DNA from: Maribacter stanieri
Lineage (GTDB): Bacteria > Bacteroidota > Bacteroidia > Flavobacteriales > Flavobacteriaceae
Assembly (NCBI RefSeq): GCF_900112245.1
Contig: NZ_FOYX01000003.1
Coordinates: 669,967-733,966, forward strand
Reading direction: 5' to 3'
Length of the DNA: 64,000 nt
Position 1 is the stretch's first letter. Every line of letters begins with the position of its first letter. Both the position numbers and the translations under genes were made by a program. The notes under the pieces were generated by a model. The model was not told the DNA's origin and did not search any database. It saw nothing but the letters and a program-made list of their open reading frames with translations. Shown here piece by piece: positions 17,031 through 25,239 of this stretch.

Positions 17031-19271
17031 ATGCTAGAACCACTAGAACATTCCCTACCAATGAAGAATCGCTTATTTACCCTTATTTTAATTCTAACTC
17101 TTGTTTTTTATGCTATTGTCGGTTATCATTTTTTAACCGGTTGGCACCCCATTATAATGATGATTTTTGCCATTCTGTTAGGTCTGGTAATTAACTTAAC
17201 TGTATTCACATTACTTAACCTCATTGGCAAAGGACTAAAAAGTATTCAGCTAAAATCTATTACTGCAATTCTAAGCGGTATTATCGTTTTTATCATCTTA
17301 AAGTATGTTGGTTTTGGCTGGCCAATAGTATTCTATAGTGGCATAATTACTTTAGGGATTCTATTTTGTATCGCCATTTATAGATTTCAATTAAAAAGAT
17401 CATTTCGATCAAGTGCCTTTCTTCTCATAATGGGAATTGGTGTCGGCTATGTATTATTAATTTTAGCTGGATCCGGTGCTGATCCTTATGAAAAAGAAGT
17501 CCCTCTAGCTTTTTCAACTAATACTAATTTTCTCCCCTCGGAAGCGACTTTAGAGAACCCTGCTGCTATAGGTCCTTATACCGTTAAGACATTTACGTAT
17601 GGTAGCGGTACCGATGAACTACGCGAAGAATTTGCTGCGGGAGTTACCTATAAAACCAATACTGTAGATGCCACATGGTTGATTCCCGACTGGATCGATA
17701 AAAAGAAGAAATGGCGTGAACGCTATTGGGGATTCGGTGCAGAAAACTTTCCATTAAATGGTAGGGCTTATATGCCTAAGGGTGAGGGTCCTTTTCCGTT
17801 AACTTTAATCGTGCATGGCAATCATAGCATGATAGATTACTCTGATGATGGCTATGGGTATCTAGGCGAATTATTGGCAAGTAGAGGTATAATAGCAGTG
17901 TCGGTGGATGAGAATTTTTTAAATGGACATTGGTCTGGAGATTTTAGGGGAAAAGAAATGCCCGCTCGTGCATGGTTACTTTTAAAACATTTAGAACAAT
18001 GGAGAAATTGGAATACAGAAGAAGGACATGAGCTATCCAAAAAAGTAGATATGGAAAATATTATGTTGGTTGGTCATTCTCGTGGTGGCGAAGCGGTTTC
18101 TATTGCAGCAGCTTATAATCCGTTGCCCTATTTTCCTGATCAGGCAAAAGAGAAATTCGATTTCAATTTTAATATCAAAGGGGTGGTTGCACTTGCACCG
18201 ACAGATTATAGATATGACCGAAAAATTATATTGAACAACATCAATTTCTTGAGTATACAGGGTTCTTATGATGCAGATGAAGTCAGTTTTTGGGGTATGA
18301 GACCATATCGTCGTTTGCAGTATACAGATTCTATTTCTAGATTTAAATCGGGAGTATATATTCACCATGCCAATCATGGTCAGTTTAATTCCACGTGGGG
18401 AAATTCAGATTTTGGAGCCCCATCCAAATGGTTATTGAACTTAAATCCGTTATTAAAAGAAGAACAACAGCAAGAAGCCGCTAAAGTATTTATTAGTGCT
18501 TTTGCGGAAGCCTCTTTAAAAAACAATCAAGAATACCGTACACTATTTAAAGATGTGGCTATAGCTAAACAATGGTTGCCCGTTGAACATTACTTAACTT
18601 CTTTTCAGCCATCTAATTTTCATACTATTGCTGATTTTGAAGAAGATTTAGATGTTACAACAGCAAAGGATGACACAAAAATACAAACGAGCCATTTAGC
18701 ACTTTGGAAAGAGCAAAATCTACCAACTCGAGACAAAGGAAGCCAAGAAAATAATGCTGTTATTCTTGGATGGGATGCCGAAACTTCTGCTAGTTCTTCG
18801 GATATGGGTGTTTATGAATTGACGCTCTCGGCTAATGATGCTAGTGCGTTTACAACAAATTCAACATTACAATTTACGTTGGGTGCAGGAAATCATGAAT
18901 GGTTAGATATTAACTTAACCGAAGCGCAAAAAGAAGCAAAGAAAGATGAAGATAAACGCGAAGTGCAACAGCTAGATTTCACCATTCAACTAACCGATGC
19001 ATCTGGACACACAAGTGCTATGAAAATTAATGAGATTAAAGGCATTACCAAACCGTTAAAGACAAGGTTCACCAAATTCAAATTCTTGGATAAAGATATG
19101 ATCGGAGAAGATTGGGAAGTGCAGTTACAGACCTACCATTTACCAATACAACGCTTTATAACCGCTAACCCTGAGTTTACCGCGAAAAATATAGCATCCA
19201 TTAAATTTATTTTTGACCAAACTGATTTTGGAGTAGTGGTACTTGATGAAATAGGGGTTTCGGGAAGTTAG
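17031..19271 (+). CDS. Multi-pass membrane protein with C-terminal alpha/beta-hydrolase domain
   Basis: About 746 residues from ATG 17031; ATG 17061 (MKNRLFTLIL) is an equally good start, directly before the first membrane helix. About five or six helices cover residues 11-155. A large extracytoplasmic region follows with the hydrolase motifs LTLIVHGNHSMIDYSD (oxyanion region) and GHSRGGEA with nucleophile Ser near 350; HHANHGQFN may supply the catalytic His. A C-terminal beta-rich domain ends the protein. The fold suggests an esterase or lipase acting at the membrane. Substrate unknown. Confidence 0.8.
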   Translation: MLEPLEHSLPMKNRLFTLILILTLVFYAIVGYHFLTGWHPIIMMIFAILLGLVINLTVFTLLNLIGKGLKSIQLKSITAILSGIIVFIILKYVGFGWPIVFYSGIITLGILFCIAIYRFQLKRSFRSSAFLLIMGIGVGYVLLILAGSGADPYEKEVPLAFSTNTNFLPSEATLENPAAIGPYTVKTFTYGSGTDELREEFAAGVTYKTNTVDATWLIPDWIDKKKKWRERYWGFGAENFPLNGRAYMPKGEGPFPLTLIVHGNHSMIDYSDDGYGYLGELLASRGIIAVSVDENFLNGHWSGDFRGKEMPARAWLLLKHLEQWRNWNTEEGHELSKKVDMENIMLVGHSRGGEAVSIAAAYNPLPYFPDQAKEKFDFNFNIKGVVALAPTDYRYDRKIILNNINFLSIQGSYDADEVSFWGMRPYRRLQYTDSISRFKSGVYIHHANHGQFNSTWGNSDFGAPSKWLLNLNPLLKEEQQQEAAKVFISAFAEASLKNNQEYRTLFKDVAIAKQWLPVEHYLTSFQPSNFHTIADFEEDLDVTTAKDDTKIQTSHLALWKEQNLPTRDKGSQENNAVILGWDAETSASSSDMGVYELTLSANDASAFTTNSTLQFTLGAGNHEWLDINLTEAQKEAKKDEDKREVQQLDFTIQLTDASGHTSAMKINEIKGITKPLKTRFTKFKFLDKDMIGEDWEVQLQTYHLPIQRFITANPEFTAKNIASIKFIFDQTDFGVVVLDEIGVSGS

Positions 19272-19644
19272 TTGTTGGTTGTTCGTCATAGCGGGCAAAG
19301 CGCGGCTACCTGTTTCTTCGGAACACACCTACATACTATCTAATGAATGGTCGGTTCAAGTGAATTTAGAGGTATTAGAAATTAGTATCGAGAACCCTTC
19401 TGTGTTCCAAAGGTTCTCGATACAACTTTTTGGTTTTCGCAATGCTACAACTAAAAAGCCACTCGAACTGACAGAGGTACTAAAACGTACTTATTTACAA
19501 TGATTCAACAGATTGCCACGTCGCGAAAAACTCCTCGCAAAGACAGAATTAAAACTGAGTACTGCTAACTGAAACTGGCTACTGATACTAAAAACTTGTC
19601 AACCAACAACCAATTCCCGTACTTTGTACTTAATACTTCGGACT
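19272..19644. other. Gene-free patchwork of intergenic repeat-like sequences
   Basis: These 370 bp hold no convincing gene. They contain a GGTTGTTCG-rich piece, a perfect inverted repeat (19385-19423), a segment GATTGCCACGTCGCG with CTCCTCGCAAAGAC nearby (about 19511-19546), a CTGCTAACTGAAACTGG-like low-complexity piece, and a direct repeat (19621-19654). This composition resembles decayed copies of repetitive intergenic elements common in Flavobacteriaceae genomes. The link to those families is from memory and was not checked. Confidence 0.5.
19385..19423. repeat. Perfect 12 bp inverted repeat with 15 nt loop
   Basis: GTATCGAGAACC at 19385-19396 is mirrored by GGTTCTCGATAC at 19412-19423. 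The following CAACTTTTTGGTTTTCGC and CACTCGAACTGACAG segments look like a known type of flavobacterial intergenic repeat built around CTCGATAC. It may also act as a hairpin after the hydrolase gene. Confidence 0.6.
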
Positions 19645-19654
19645 TTGTACTTAA
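19621..19654. repeat. Direct repeat of ACTTTGTACTTAA
   Basis: The 13-mer ACTTTGTACTTAA occurs at 19621-19633 and again at 19642-19654. Both candidate TTG start codons of the downstream glycosyltransferase gene lie inside these copies. Confidence 0.6.
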
Positions 19655-20892
19655 AGAAAAATACCCAAACCCTTCTCGTAATAGCACTTGTATGGCCAGA
19701 ACCTGCTTCTACGGCCGCGGGAGTGCGAATGATGCAATTGTTAGAAGTATTTAAAAAGCAAGGCTATTCCATAACCATTACTTCCGCTGCTTCTAGGTCG
19801 GAGTATGCTGCGGATGTTGAACTTTTAAGTTACAACTCGCAGGATATAAAAATAAACGATGCTTCGTTTGATGTTTTTGTAAAAGATTTGAATCCTGATG
19901 TGGTGTTGTTTGATCGTTTTTTGACCGAAGAACAATTTGGGTGGCGTGTGGCTGAAAACTGTCCAGATGCGCTCAGAATTTTAGATACCGAAGATTTACA
20001 CAGCCTACGTCATGTGCGAGAACAATGTTTTAAAAAGGATGTTCCGTTTACTACAGATGCATGGTTGATAGATGATAAAACCAAACGCGAAATTGCATGT
20101 ATTTACCGTTGCGATCTGTCTTTAATTATCTCTAGCTATGAATTAGAATTATTGACCGATGTTATAAAAATAGATGAAAGTCTATTGTTGTTACTTCCTT
20201 TTATGGTTGATGAGATTACCGATGACACCAAATGGAACTCATTTAATGAGCGAACCGATTTCATATTCATTGGTGGCGGAAAACATGCGCCCAATATAGA
20301 TGCGGTTAAATGCTTAAAAACAATTATTTGGCCATTAGTTCATAAACAATTGCCCGAAGCCAAATTACATGTGTATGGTGCTTACTTGCCTCAACAAATT
20401 TTAGAAATGCATAACCCAGCAACCGGATTTCTAGTTGAGGGCAGGGCAGAAGCTGTTGATGATGTTATGAGTACCGCTAAGGTATGCTTGGCTCCCTTAC
20501 GTTTTGGTGCCGGCATTAAAGGGAAATTGATTTCCGCCATGCAAAATGGCACACCTAGTGTTACTACGACCATTGGCGCAGAAGGCATGGCGGGCATTTT
20601 GGATTGGAACGGTTATATAGAAAATGATCACACCGCTTTTGTTGCAGCGGCAGTTCGTTTATATACAGTGAAAGATACCTGGCAACAATCACAAAACCAA
20701 GGCAAAACTTTGATTAATACGCTGTACGCTAAACCAAGTTTAGAAAGTGTATTTCTAGAGAAAGTAACACAACTTCATAAAGACCTGACCCATCATAGAA
20801 CACAAAACTTCACCGGCGCTTTATTACAGCACCAAACCATGACTGCTACCAAGTTTATGGGTAAATGGATTGAAGAGAAAAATAAAGTATAA
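19645..20892 (+). CDS. Glycosyltransferase family 4-like protein
   Basis: About 415 residues with a GT-B fold. The N-terminal strand LLVIALVWPEPASTAAG must be included, but no ATG precedes it; TTG 19645 or TTG 19624 are the possible starts, both within a direct repeat. The C-terminal half has FIFIGGGKHAPNIDAV, KLHVYGAYLP, and CLAPLRFGAGIKGKLISAMQ followed by TTIGAEGM, the usual sugar-nucleotide site of GT4/GT1 enzymes. It transfers a sugar onto an unknown acceptor and is cytosolic. Its last 55 codons recur in decayed form at about 22871-23059, beyond two inserted genes. Confidence 0.82.
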   Translation: MYLKKNTQTLLVIALVWPEPASTAAGVRMMQLLEVFKKQGYSITITSAASRSEYAADVELLSYNSQDIKINDASFDVFVKDLNPDVVLFDRFLTEEQFGWRVAENCPDALRILDTEDLHSLRHVREQCFKKDVPFTTDAWLIDDKTKREIACIYRCDLSLIISSYELELLTDVIKIDESLLLLLPFMVDEITDDTKWNSFNERTDFIFIGGGKHAPNIDAVKCLKTIIWPLVHKQLPEAKLHVYGAYLPQQILEMHNPATGFLVEGRAEAVDDVMSTAKVCLAPLRFGAGIKGKLISAMQNGTPSVTTTIGAEGMAGILDWNGYIENDHTAFVAAAVRLYTVKDTWQQSQNQGKTLINTLYAKPSLESVFLEKVTQLHKDLTHHRTQNFTGALLQHQTMTATKFMGKWIEEKNKV

Positions 20893-20960
20893 TTGGTGTT
20901 TTATATATAGATGAGTATATGAATTGTATTGATTTACGAGCCATGATTTCATATGCAGTG

Positions 20961-22049
20961 TTAGTGGCTTTTTTTATTTAATTCGTTATTAAAGAATTCT
21001 ATTATCATAGTGGAAACTTCTTTGTGTATTTCATCTCTATTAACAGACTTATCGTCTTTAAAAACAATGGGAGCATTTCTTTTAAGACGATTTTTTGCTT
21101 CGTTCATAAAAATGTAATGCCCTACTTGTCCTCTCAATTCTACGTATTTTGAGCCATCTAATAATTCACTATAATGTTTAGCATTGGTATTAACAGGTGT
21201 CCGTTCATCATTTTGCGCACCAATGATTAAAACTGATTTATTAACTTTTTCAAATTGACTTTTTTCATTAAACCCTTGTCCAATAGCAGGAGCCATTGCA
21301 ATAAACGCAGATATTCTATTGTCTTTCAGGTATCTATTTTCTTTATTTCCCAATTCAATAATCTCGGGCGTAATGAGTTTTGAAACATCCCCCAATTCAG
21401 GTAAGTCAAACTCCACCTTTCCTTCTTCGGTATTAGAAAATTCTTTTAGTAATTCATAATTCAACACGCCTCCCGCTAGTGCAATTGTCGTATAACCGCC
21501 TAATGAAAATCCTGCCATTCCGATTCTTGTTGAGTCTATTATCGAACTAAATTCTGAAGCATTCAACAGATTGTCGAGTGCATAACTGATGTCTAATGGT
21601 CTATCCCAAACTTTTACAAAATTCTCTGGAATTTTATTATCTAAGGTATTGCCGTAATGATCAACTGCAGCTACTATAAATCCGTTGGAAGCTAGTTCAC
21701 AAGCAAGCCACATTTGGCTAATTCTATTTCCTCCTGTTCCGTGAGAGAGTAAAATCAAGGGGGATTTTTCCGCAATAGGTGCTGCGTCTTTTGAAGTAGG
21801 AGGTAACTTGAAAGGGTATTCCTTTGTGACATTAAATTTAGTAGTGTCTTTTGTCGGATACCATATTTCGGTTTTTAAAGGTCTGTTTCTTAAAGAATCA
21901 AGAAATGTAAAATTGGTTTGACCAATTGCATATTTATGTGTTTGCAAATAATTTTGAAAACTTTGGTCTTTATAATTATCGTTATTGCAAGCTGTAAAAG
22001 TGAAGAAAACAAATAAAATGATTAGAAAGGATAAAGTTCTTGAATACAT
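20961..22049 (-). CDS. Alpha/beta-hydrolase lipoprotein (PAF-acetylhydrolase/dienelactone hydrolase-like)
   Basis: A 362-residue exported lipoprotein with lipobox Cys21 (FTFTAC). Hydrolase motifs are LILLSHGTGG (oxyanion, 98-107), the nucleophile elbow GFSLGG with Ser182, and VGHYIFM near the end for the catalytic His. The layout resembles platelet-activating-factor acetylhydrolase-like bacterial esterases. It follows the Crp-family regulator gene on the same strand by 59 bp and may be co-transcribed. Substrate unknown. The two genes separate the intact glycosyltransferase from its decayed 3' copy. Confidence 0.85.
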   Translation of the reverse strand: MYSRTLSFLIILFVFFTFTACNNDNYKDQSFQNYLQTHKYAIGQTNFTFLDSLRNRPLKTEIWYPTKDTTKFNVTKEYPFKLPPTSKDAAPIAEKSPLILLSHGTGGNRISQMWLACELASNGFIVAAVDHYGNTLDNKIPENFVKVWDRPLDISYALDNLLNASEFSSIIDSTRIGMAGFSLGGYTTIALAGGVLNYELLKEFSNTEEGKVEFDLPELGDVSKLITPEIIELGNKENRYLKDNRISAFIAMAPAIGQGFNEKSQFEKVNKSVLIIGAQNDERTPVNTNAKHYSELLDGSKYVELRGQVGHYIFMNEAKNRLKRNAPIVFKDDKSVNRDEIHKEVSTMIIEFFNNELNKKSH

Positions 22050-22108
22050 ATGATTTTTAATTTAAGTACAAAATTAGAACTCATCTATGTAAATAAAATT
22101 GATAAAAA

Positions 22109-22690
22109 TCAAGAAGCCTCAATTTTTTTAGCTTTTAGTCTACTAAGTGTTTCTTGGGACATACCTAGGTAGCTGGCTAGAACTTTGTTAGGTAATCTTA
22201 TTAAAAGCTCAGGATGATTTATTTTAAAATCTTGGTAAAGATGTTTTCCGCTCATTGTAATTAATTTTTCAATTCGTTTCACACTATTTATATATGCTTT
22301 CTCAAGAATATCTGTATAGAATTTTTTCCACTCAGGAAGCATCTTATTAAGCTTTTTAAAATCAGAAAATGAAATATAGAATATTTCACTTGCCTCGATA
22401 GCCTGCAGGTATGAACTGGTATTTGTTTGTTCGATGAAACTAGGAAATATTGTAATGAAGTTGTTTTCAGTTTCAATTTGCCTAGTCCATTCTTGACCAT
22501 CATCTCTAGTGCATACAACTCGTAAACATCCTTTTTTAATGAAAAATAAATGTTTACAAACTTTGTTTTGATGAATCAATATCTGATTCTTCTTAGTTTG
22601 TATTTCCTTGAAACAAATTAATATACTTTCTAATTTCTCATCAGAAAGTATTAATTTTTGATTTAGATGTTTCTTTAGATAATCAGTCAT
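22109..22690 (-). CDS. Crp/Fnr-family transcriptional regulator
   Basis: A 193-residue regulator with an N-terminal cyclic-nucleotide-binding-type jelly roll (about 15-125: KNQILIHQNKVCKHLFFIKKG, then DGQEWTRQIETENNFITIFPSF) and a C-terminal helix-turn-helix (LLIRLPNKVLASYLGMSQET, about 160-185). Most Bacteroidota members of this type lack a known ligand. An 8 bp inverted repeat lies 15 bp upstream of the ATG, so autoregulation is possible. It likely controls the adjacent hydrolase gene. Confidence 0.88.
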   Translation of the reverse strand: MTDYLKKHLNQKLILSDEKLESILICFKEIQTKKNQILIHQNKVCKHLFFIKKGCLRVVCTRDDGQEWTRQIETENNFITIFPSFIEQTNTSSYLQAIEASEIFYISFSDFKKLNKMLPEWKKFYTDILEKAYINSVKRIEKLITMSGKHLYQDFKINHPELLIRLPNKVLASYLGMSQETLSRLKAKKIEAS

Positions 22691-22704
22691 ATTACTTTAA
22701 TCGT

Positions 22705-22732
22705 TAAAACAACTGGTAATGGGTTTGTTTTA
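22705..22732. promoter_or_regulatory. Inverted repeat upstream of Crp-family gene (candidate operator)
   Basis: TAAAACAA at 22705-22712 and TTGTTTTA at 22725-22732 form a perfect 8 bp inverted repeat with a 12 bp spacer, 15 bp upstream of the regulator start. Confidence 0.35.
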
Positions 22733-22870
22733 CAATTACCGCCAACGGTCTCGGCTCGTATGTTTTGTTTTCAGTTTGAAGATACTATAATTATAAAAAT
22801 AAAGGAGAGTTATTAAGGGGTTGAGCTAGATACATTTTCAGCAATCTTTGTAAACGACATATAACCAAAG

Positions 22871-23059
22871 AAAAACTTTTGTCAAAACCTTGTATACATA
22901 ACCAATTTGGAACAGGTGTTTCTAGAAAAGATAGCAAATCTGCAACAATCAATTACAACTCATAGAACACAAAACTTCACAGGTGGTTTATTACAACACC
23001 AAACTATGACCGCTACTAAGTTTATGGGGAAATGGATTGAGGAGAAGAATAGGGGGTAA
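22871..23059 (+). pseudogene. Decayed 3' end of a second GT4 glycosyltransferase copy
   Basis: From 22907 an open frame reads LEQVFLEKIANLQQS, then THRTQNFTGGLLQHQTMTAT, then KFMGKWIEEKNRG and stop (23057-23059). It is nearly the same as the C-terminus of the GT4 gene ending at 20892 (LESVFLEKVTQLHKD ... HRTQNFTGALLQHQTMTAT ... KFMGKWIEEKNKV). Homology continues upstream to about 22871 (KTFVKTLYT versus KTLINTLYA) with one frameshift. Everything 5' of that is lost. The copies differ at several codons, so the duplication is old. The call rests on direct side-by-side translation. Confidence 0.85.
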
Positions 23060-23203
23060 GCTAAAGGGTTTCGTTATCGTTCGGCGCTATGCAATGGCGC
23101 AGCTCTCAAGTTAGGTTTGTTTTTCGAAGTTAAGAATTGTTTTGCTCAGTTTGGATGATTTCTCGAAGTTTGAACCTGCGCTTGGGAATAACGTGTGTTA
23201 GGT

Positions 23204-23800
23204 TTATTTTAATGCTTTTATGATGCTGTCGAGGTCTTTAATTTCAGGGATTATTTGGATATTAATTCTATCCTTTTCAGTTTTTAAATCAATGGGATTC
23301 TGTACACTATGAGTAGAATGGGCTATACTTCCACGTTTAGCACCAAAGTCATCCATTGTGTTTAACCAAGTTTGATCCAATTGACTCTCTTCAATACCTA
23401 AAGGAAGTAAAATGTTTTTGACGTTGTTTGATTTTATACCGTGGTTACTGTTCAGCTTATTTGTGTAATGTCCAGTAGTTCTATTTATTCTATGCTTGAT
23501 ATCATTTTTAGATGGATCGTTTTCCCAATTAATTTCATGCGAACAAAAAGCAATAATAGACAAAATACAATTGCTTTTTTGCCTAGTTGCAATCCATTTT
23601 GATTTGGCATTTGAAACCACTTGTTTAGCTATATCCTCAAAATATGCTTCGATTTCCGCATGCACTAACAGAATATAACCTCGAATTAAATCCTTTTCCT
23701 TTTTTGTGTAGTTACCAGTTATTTTTTCGTCTGGCAGTAGGTTGTTCTCAATGAACTTAATTCTTGACTTTAATTTGTTGTATCGCGCAGAATTAGCCAT
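23204..23800 (-). CDS. HEPN-superfamily protein, putative RNase partner of the DUF262 protein
   Basis: A 198-residue all-helical protein. It carries a conserved-looking helix GYILLVHAEIEAYFEDIA (41-58), as seen in RiboL-PSP/MAE_28990-type HEPN families, and the sequence KRGSIAHSTH with Arg156 and His161. This is the Rx4H signature of active HEPN RNases. Its ATG directly abuts the TAG of the upstream DUF262 gene (TAGATG), so the two are translationally coupled. HEPN proteins are typical of toxin-antitoxin and phage-defence modules; here the toxin role is inferred from motif and context. Confidence 0.78.
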   Translation of the reverse strand: MANSARYNKLKSRIKFIENNLLPDEKITGNYTKKEKDLIRGYILLVHAEIEAYFEDIAKQVVSNAKSKWIATRQKSNCILSIIAFCSHEINWENDPSKNDIKHRINRTTGHYTNKLNSNHGIKSNNVKNILLPLGIEESQLDQTWLNTMDDFGAKRGSIAHSTHSVQNPIDLKTEKDRINIQIIPEIKDLDSIIKALK

Positions 23801-25030
23801 CTAGATTTTTTTTTCTGAATAGCCATTACTGTCGTATGTTGGAATTGTAACCTGAGTATCTAATATTTCTGCAAGAGATTCTCCCCATGTTGTGATTCGT
23901 TTAAACGTATTATCGATACTTTTTGTGGTATGCTCGAATGATGTTCTAAAATCACCATCATTTACACATAGAGATTTATATTTGTCCAAAATTTCTGTCT
24001 TCTTTCCACGAGCCTCCTCTAAAATACCAGGGACACTGAAATAAAACACCATTATATCGAAAACTGCCCGGTTAAAATTAGACTGAAACTCGGTACCGTT
24101 CCACTTACTAAAAGCATTTTTTTTAGATCCAAACAATTCAATCGTGAAGGAAATGGCGCTATCCAGATTATTCGCATCTTTTTTTATTTTAGATGCATCT
24201 GTTACCCAAGAGTGATTTAATCGATTTACTGTTGAGTCAAAAGCTTTCTTTAGATTTCCGTCATATTCGCTTAAAAAGTATTTATTTGCAAAGTAGCGAA
24301 TAACTATCTCAACATCACGCATTCTATAATCTGGTTTGGTGAGATTAAGCATTTCCTTAATTGGATTGCTTGAGATTGAAAACTCATCTGCGAAATCAAT
24401 AAATGGTCCGGGATGTAAAGCTTGTCTTAGTTCCTGTGGACTAAGTTTAATACTACCTGTATTTAGCCTAAGAAACACAGTAAATAAAAATTCTTCATTA
24501 GGCCAGTTCTTAATAATGGTTGTTCTAATGCTTTGATTTTCGAGCGAATTAACCTCGTTTTCGAAGTCAGAGTTTTCTTTAATTTTCTTGTATGTTTTAC
24601 CATTTAGTTCAGTGAGGATGTCTAATCCACCTAATCTCAAAGGCTTAAATTCATCATCTTCTTTTTCCGAAAAGAATTTACGTATAGTTAGTAAACGTTG
24701 CTTTCCATCAATTACAATGTATTTTCCTTTTTTATCTTTTTTCTCAGCTAAGATTATTTGCGGAACTGGTAGGCCAAGAATCAGAGATTCGATAAAACGA
24801 CTTTTTTGTTTATTAGACCATGCGTCACGTCGTTGAAATTTGGGAAATAAATCAATATTTCCTCTTGTAAGTTGGTTGTTCACTGTTTCAGCGGTCCAAT
24901 CAGTCCCCCAAATTACAGCATCAGTAAAACTTCCGATACCTTGATTAATGTCATCTTCATCTTCGCTACCAATATCTTCAGGATCTAAAAATAATTGATC
25001 ATCATTTAAATCGATTTCTTCTTGGGGCAT
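23801..25030 (-). CDS. DUF262 (GmrS/ParB-like fold) protein
   Basis: A 409-residue protein with a DUF262 N-terminal domain: an acidic leader (1-32), FPKFQRRDAW (62-71), SRFIESLILGLPVPQIIL (77-94) and the nucleotidase/ParB-type motif VIDGKQRLLTI (106-116). The C-terminal part is helical and lacks the DUF1524 HNH motifs found in GmrSD and SspE. The next gene is a HEPN protein starting on the stop codon's next base, so the HEPN may replace the missing nuclease. DUF262 proteins belong to type IV restriction and other DNA-modification-sensing defences. Confidence 0.88.
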   Translation of the reverse strand: MPQEEIDLNDDQLFLDPEDIGSEDEDDINQGIGSFTDAVIWGTDWTAETVNNQLTRGNIDLFPKFQRRDAWSNKQKSRFIESLILGLPVPQIILAEKKDKKGKYIVIDGKQRLLTIRKFFSEKEDDEFKPLRLGGLDILTELNGKTYKKIKENSDFENEVNSLENQSIRTTIIKNWPNEEFLFTVFLRLNTGSIKLSPQELRQALHPGPFIDFADEFSISSNPIKEMLNLTKPDYRMRDVEIVIRYFANKYFLSEYDGNLKKAFDSTVNRLNHSWVTDASKIKKDANNLDSAISFTIELFGSKKNAFSKWNGTEFQSNFNRAVFDIMVFYFSVPGILEEARGKKTEILDKYKSLCVNDGDFRTSFEHTTKSIDNTFKRITTWGESLAEILDTQVTIPTYDSNGYSEKKI

Positions 25031-25239
25031 AATTTTACTTTTTTTGTATTCTAAATATAGTGGTTATCTATTAATCTTAACGATTGGCTAAGAGGAATTT
25101 CAATTCCTTTTAAATGCTTCATTAATATATTTCGGGGAGTGATGGCTAAGTTCTATATTTCAATAGGTGTACGCAAGTACTTACAAATAATTTGTAAGAA
25201 AGTTATTAACGAATGAGTTAATACAATTTAGCCTGTTTG

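Noticed and set aside
16976..17194. 72-codon frame overlapping the membrane hydrolase start
   Set aside because: Overlaps the true gene in another frame; no support.
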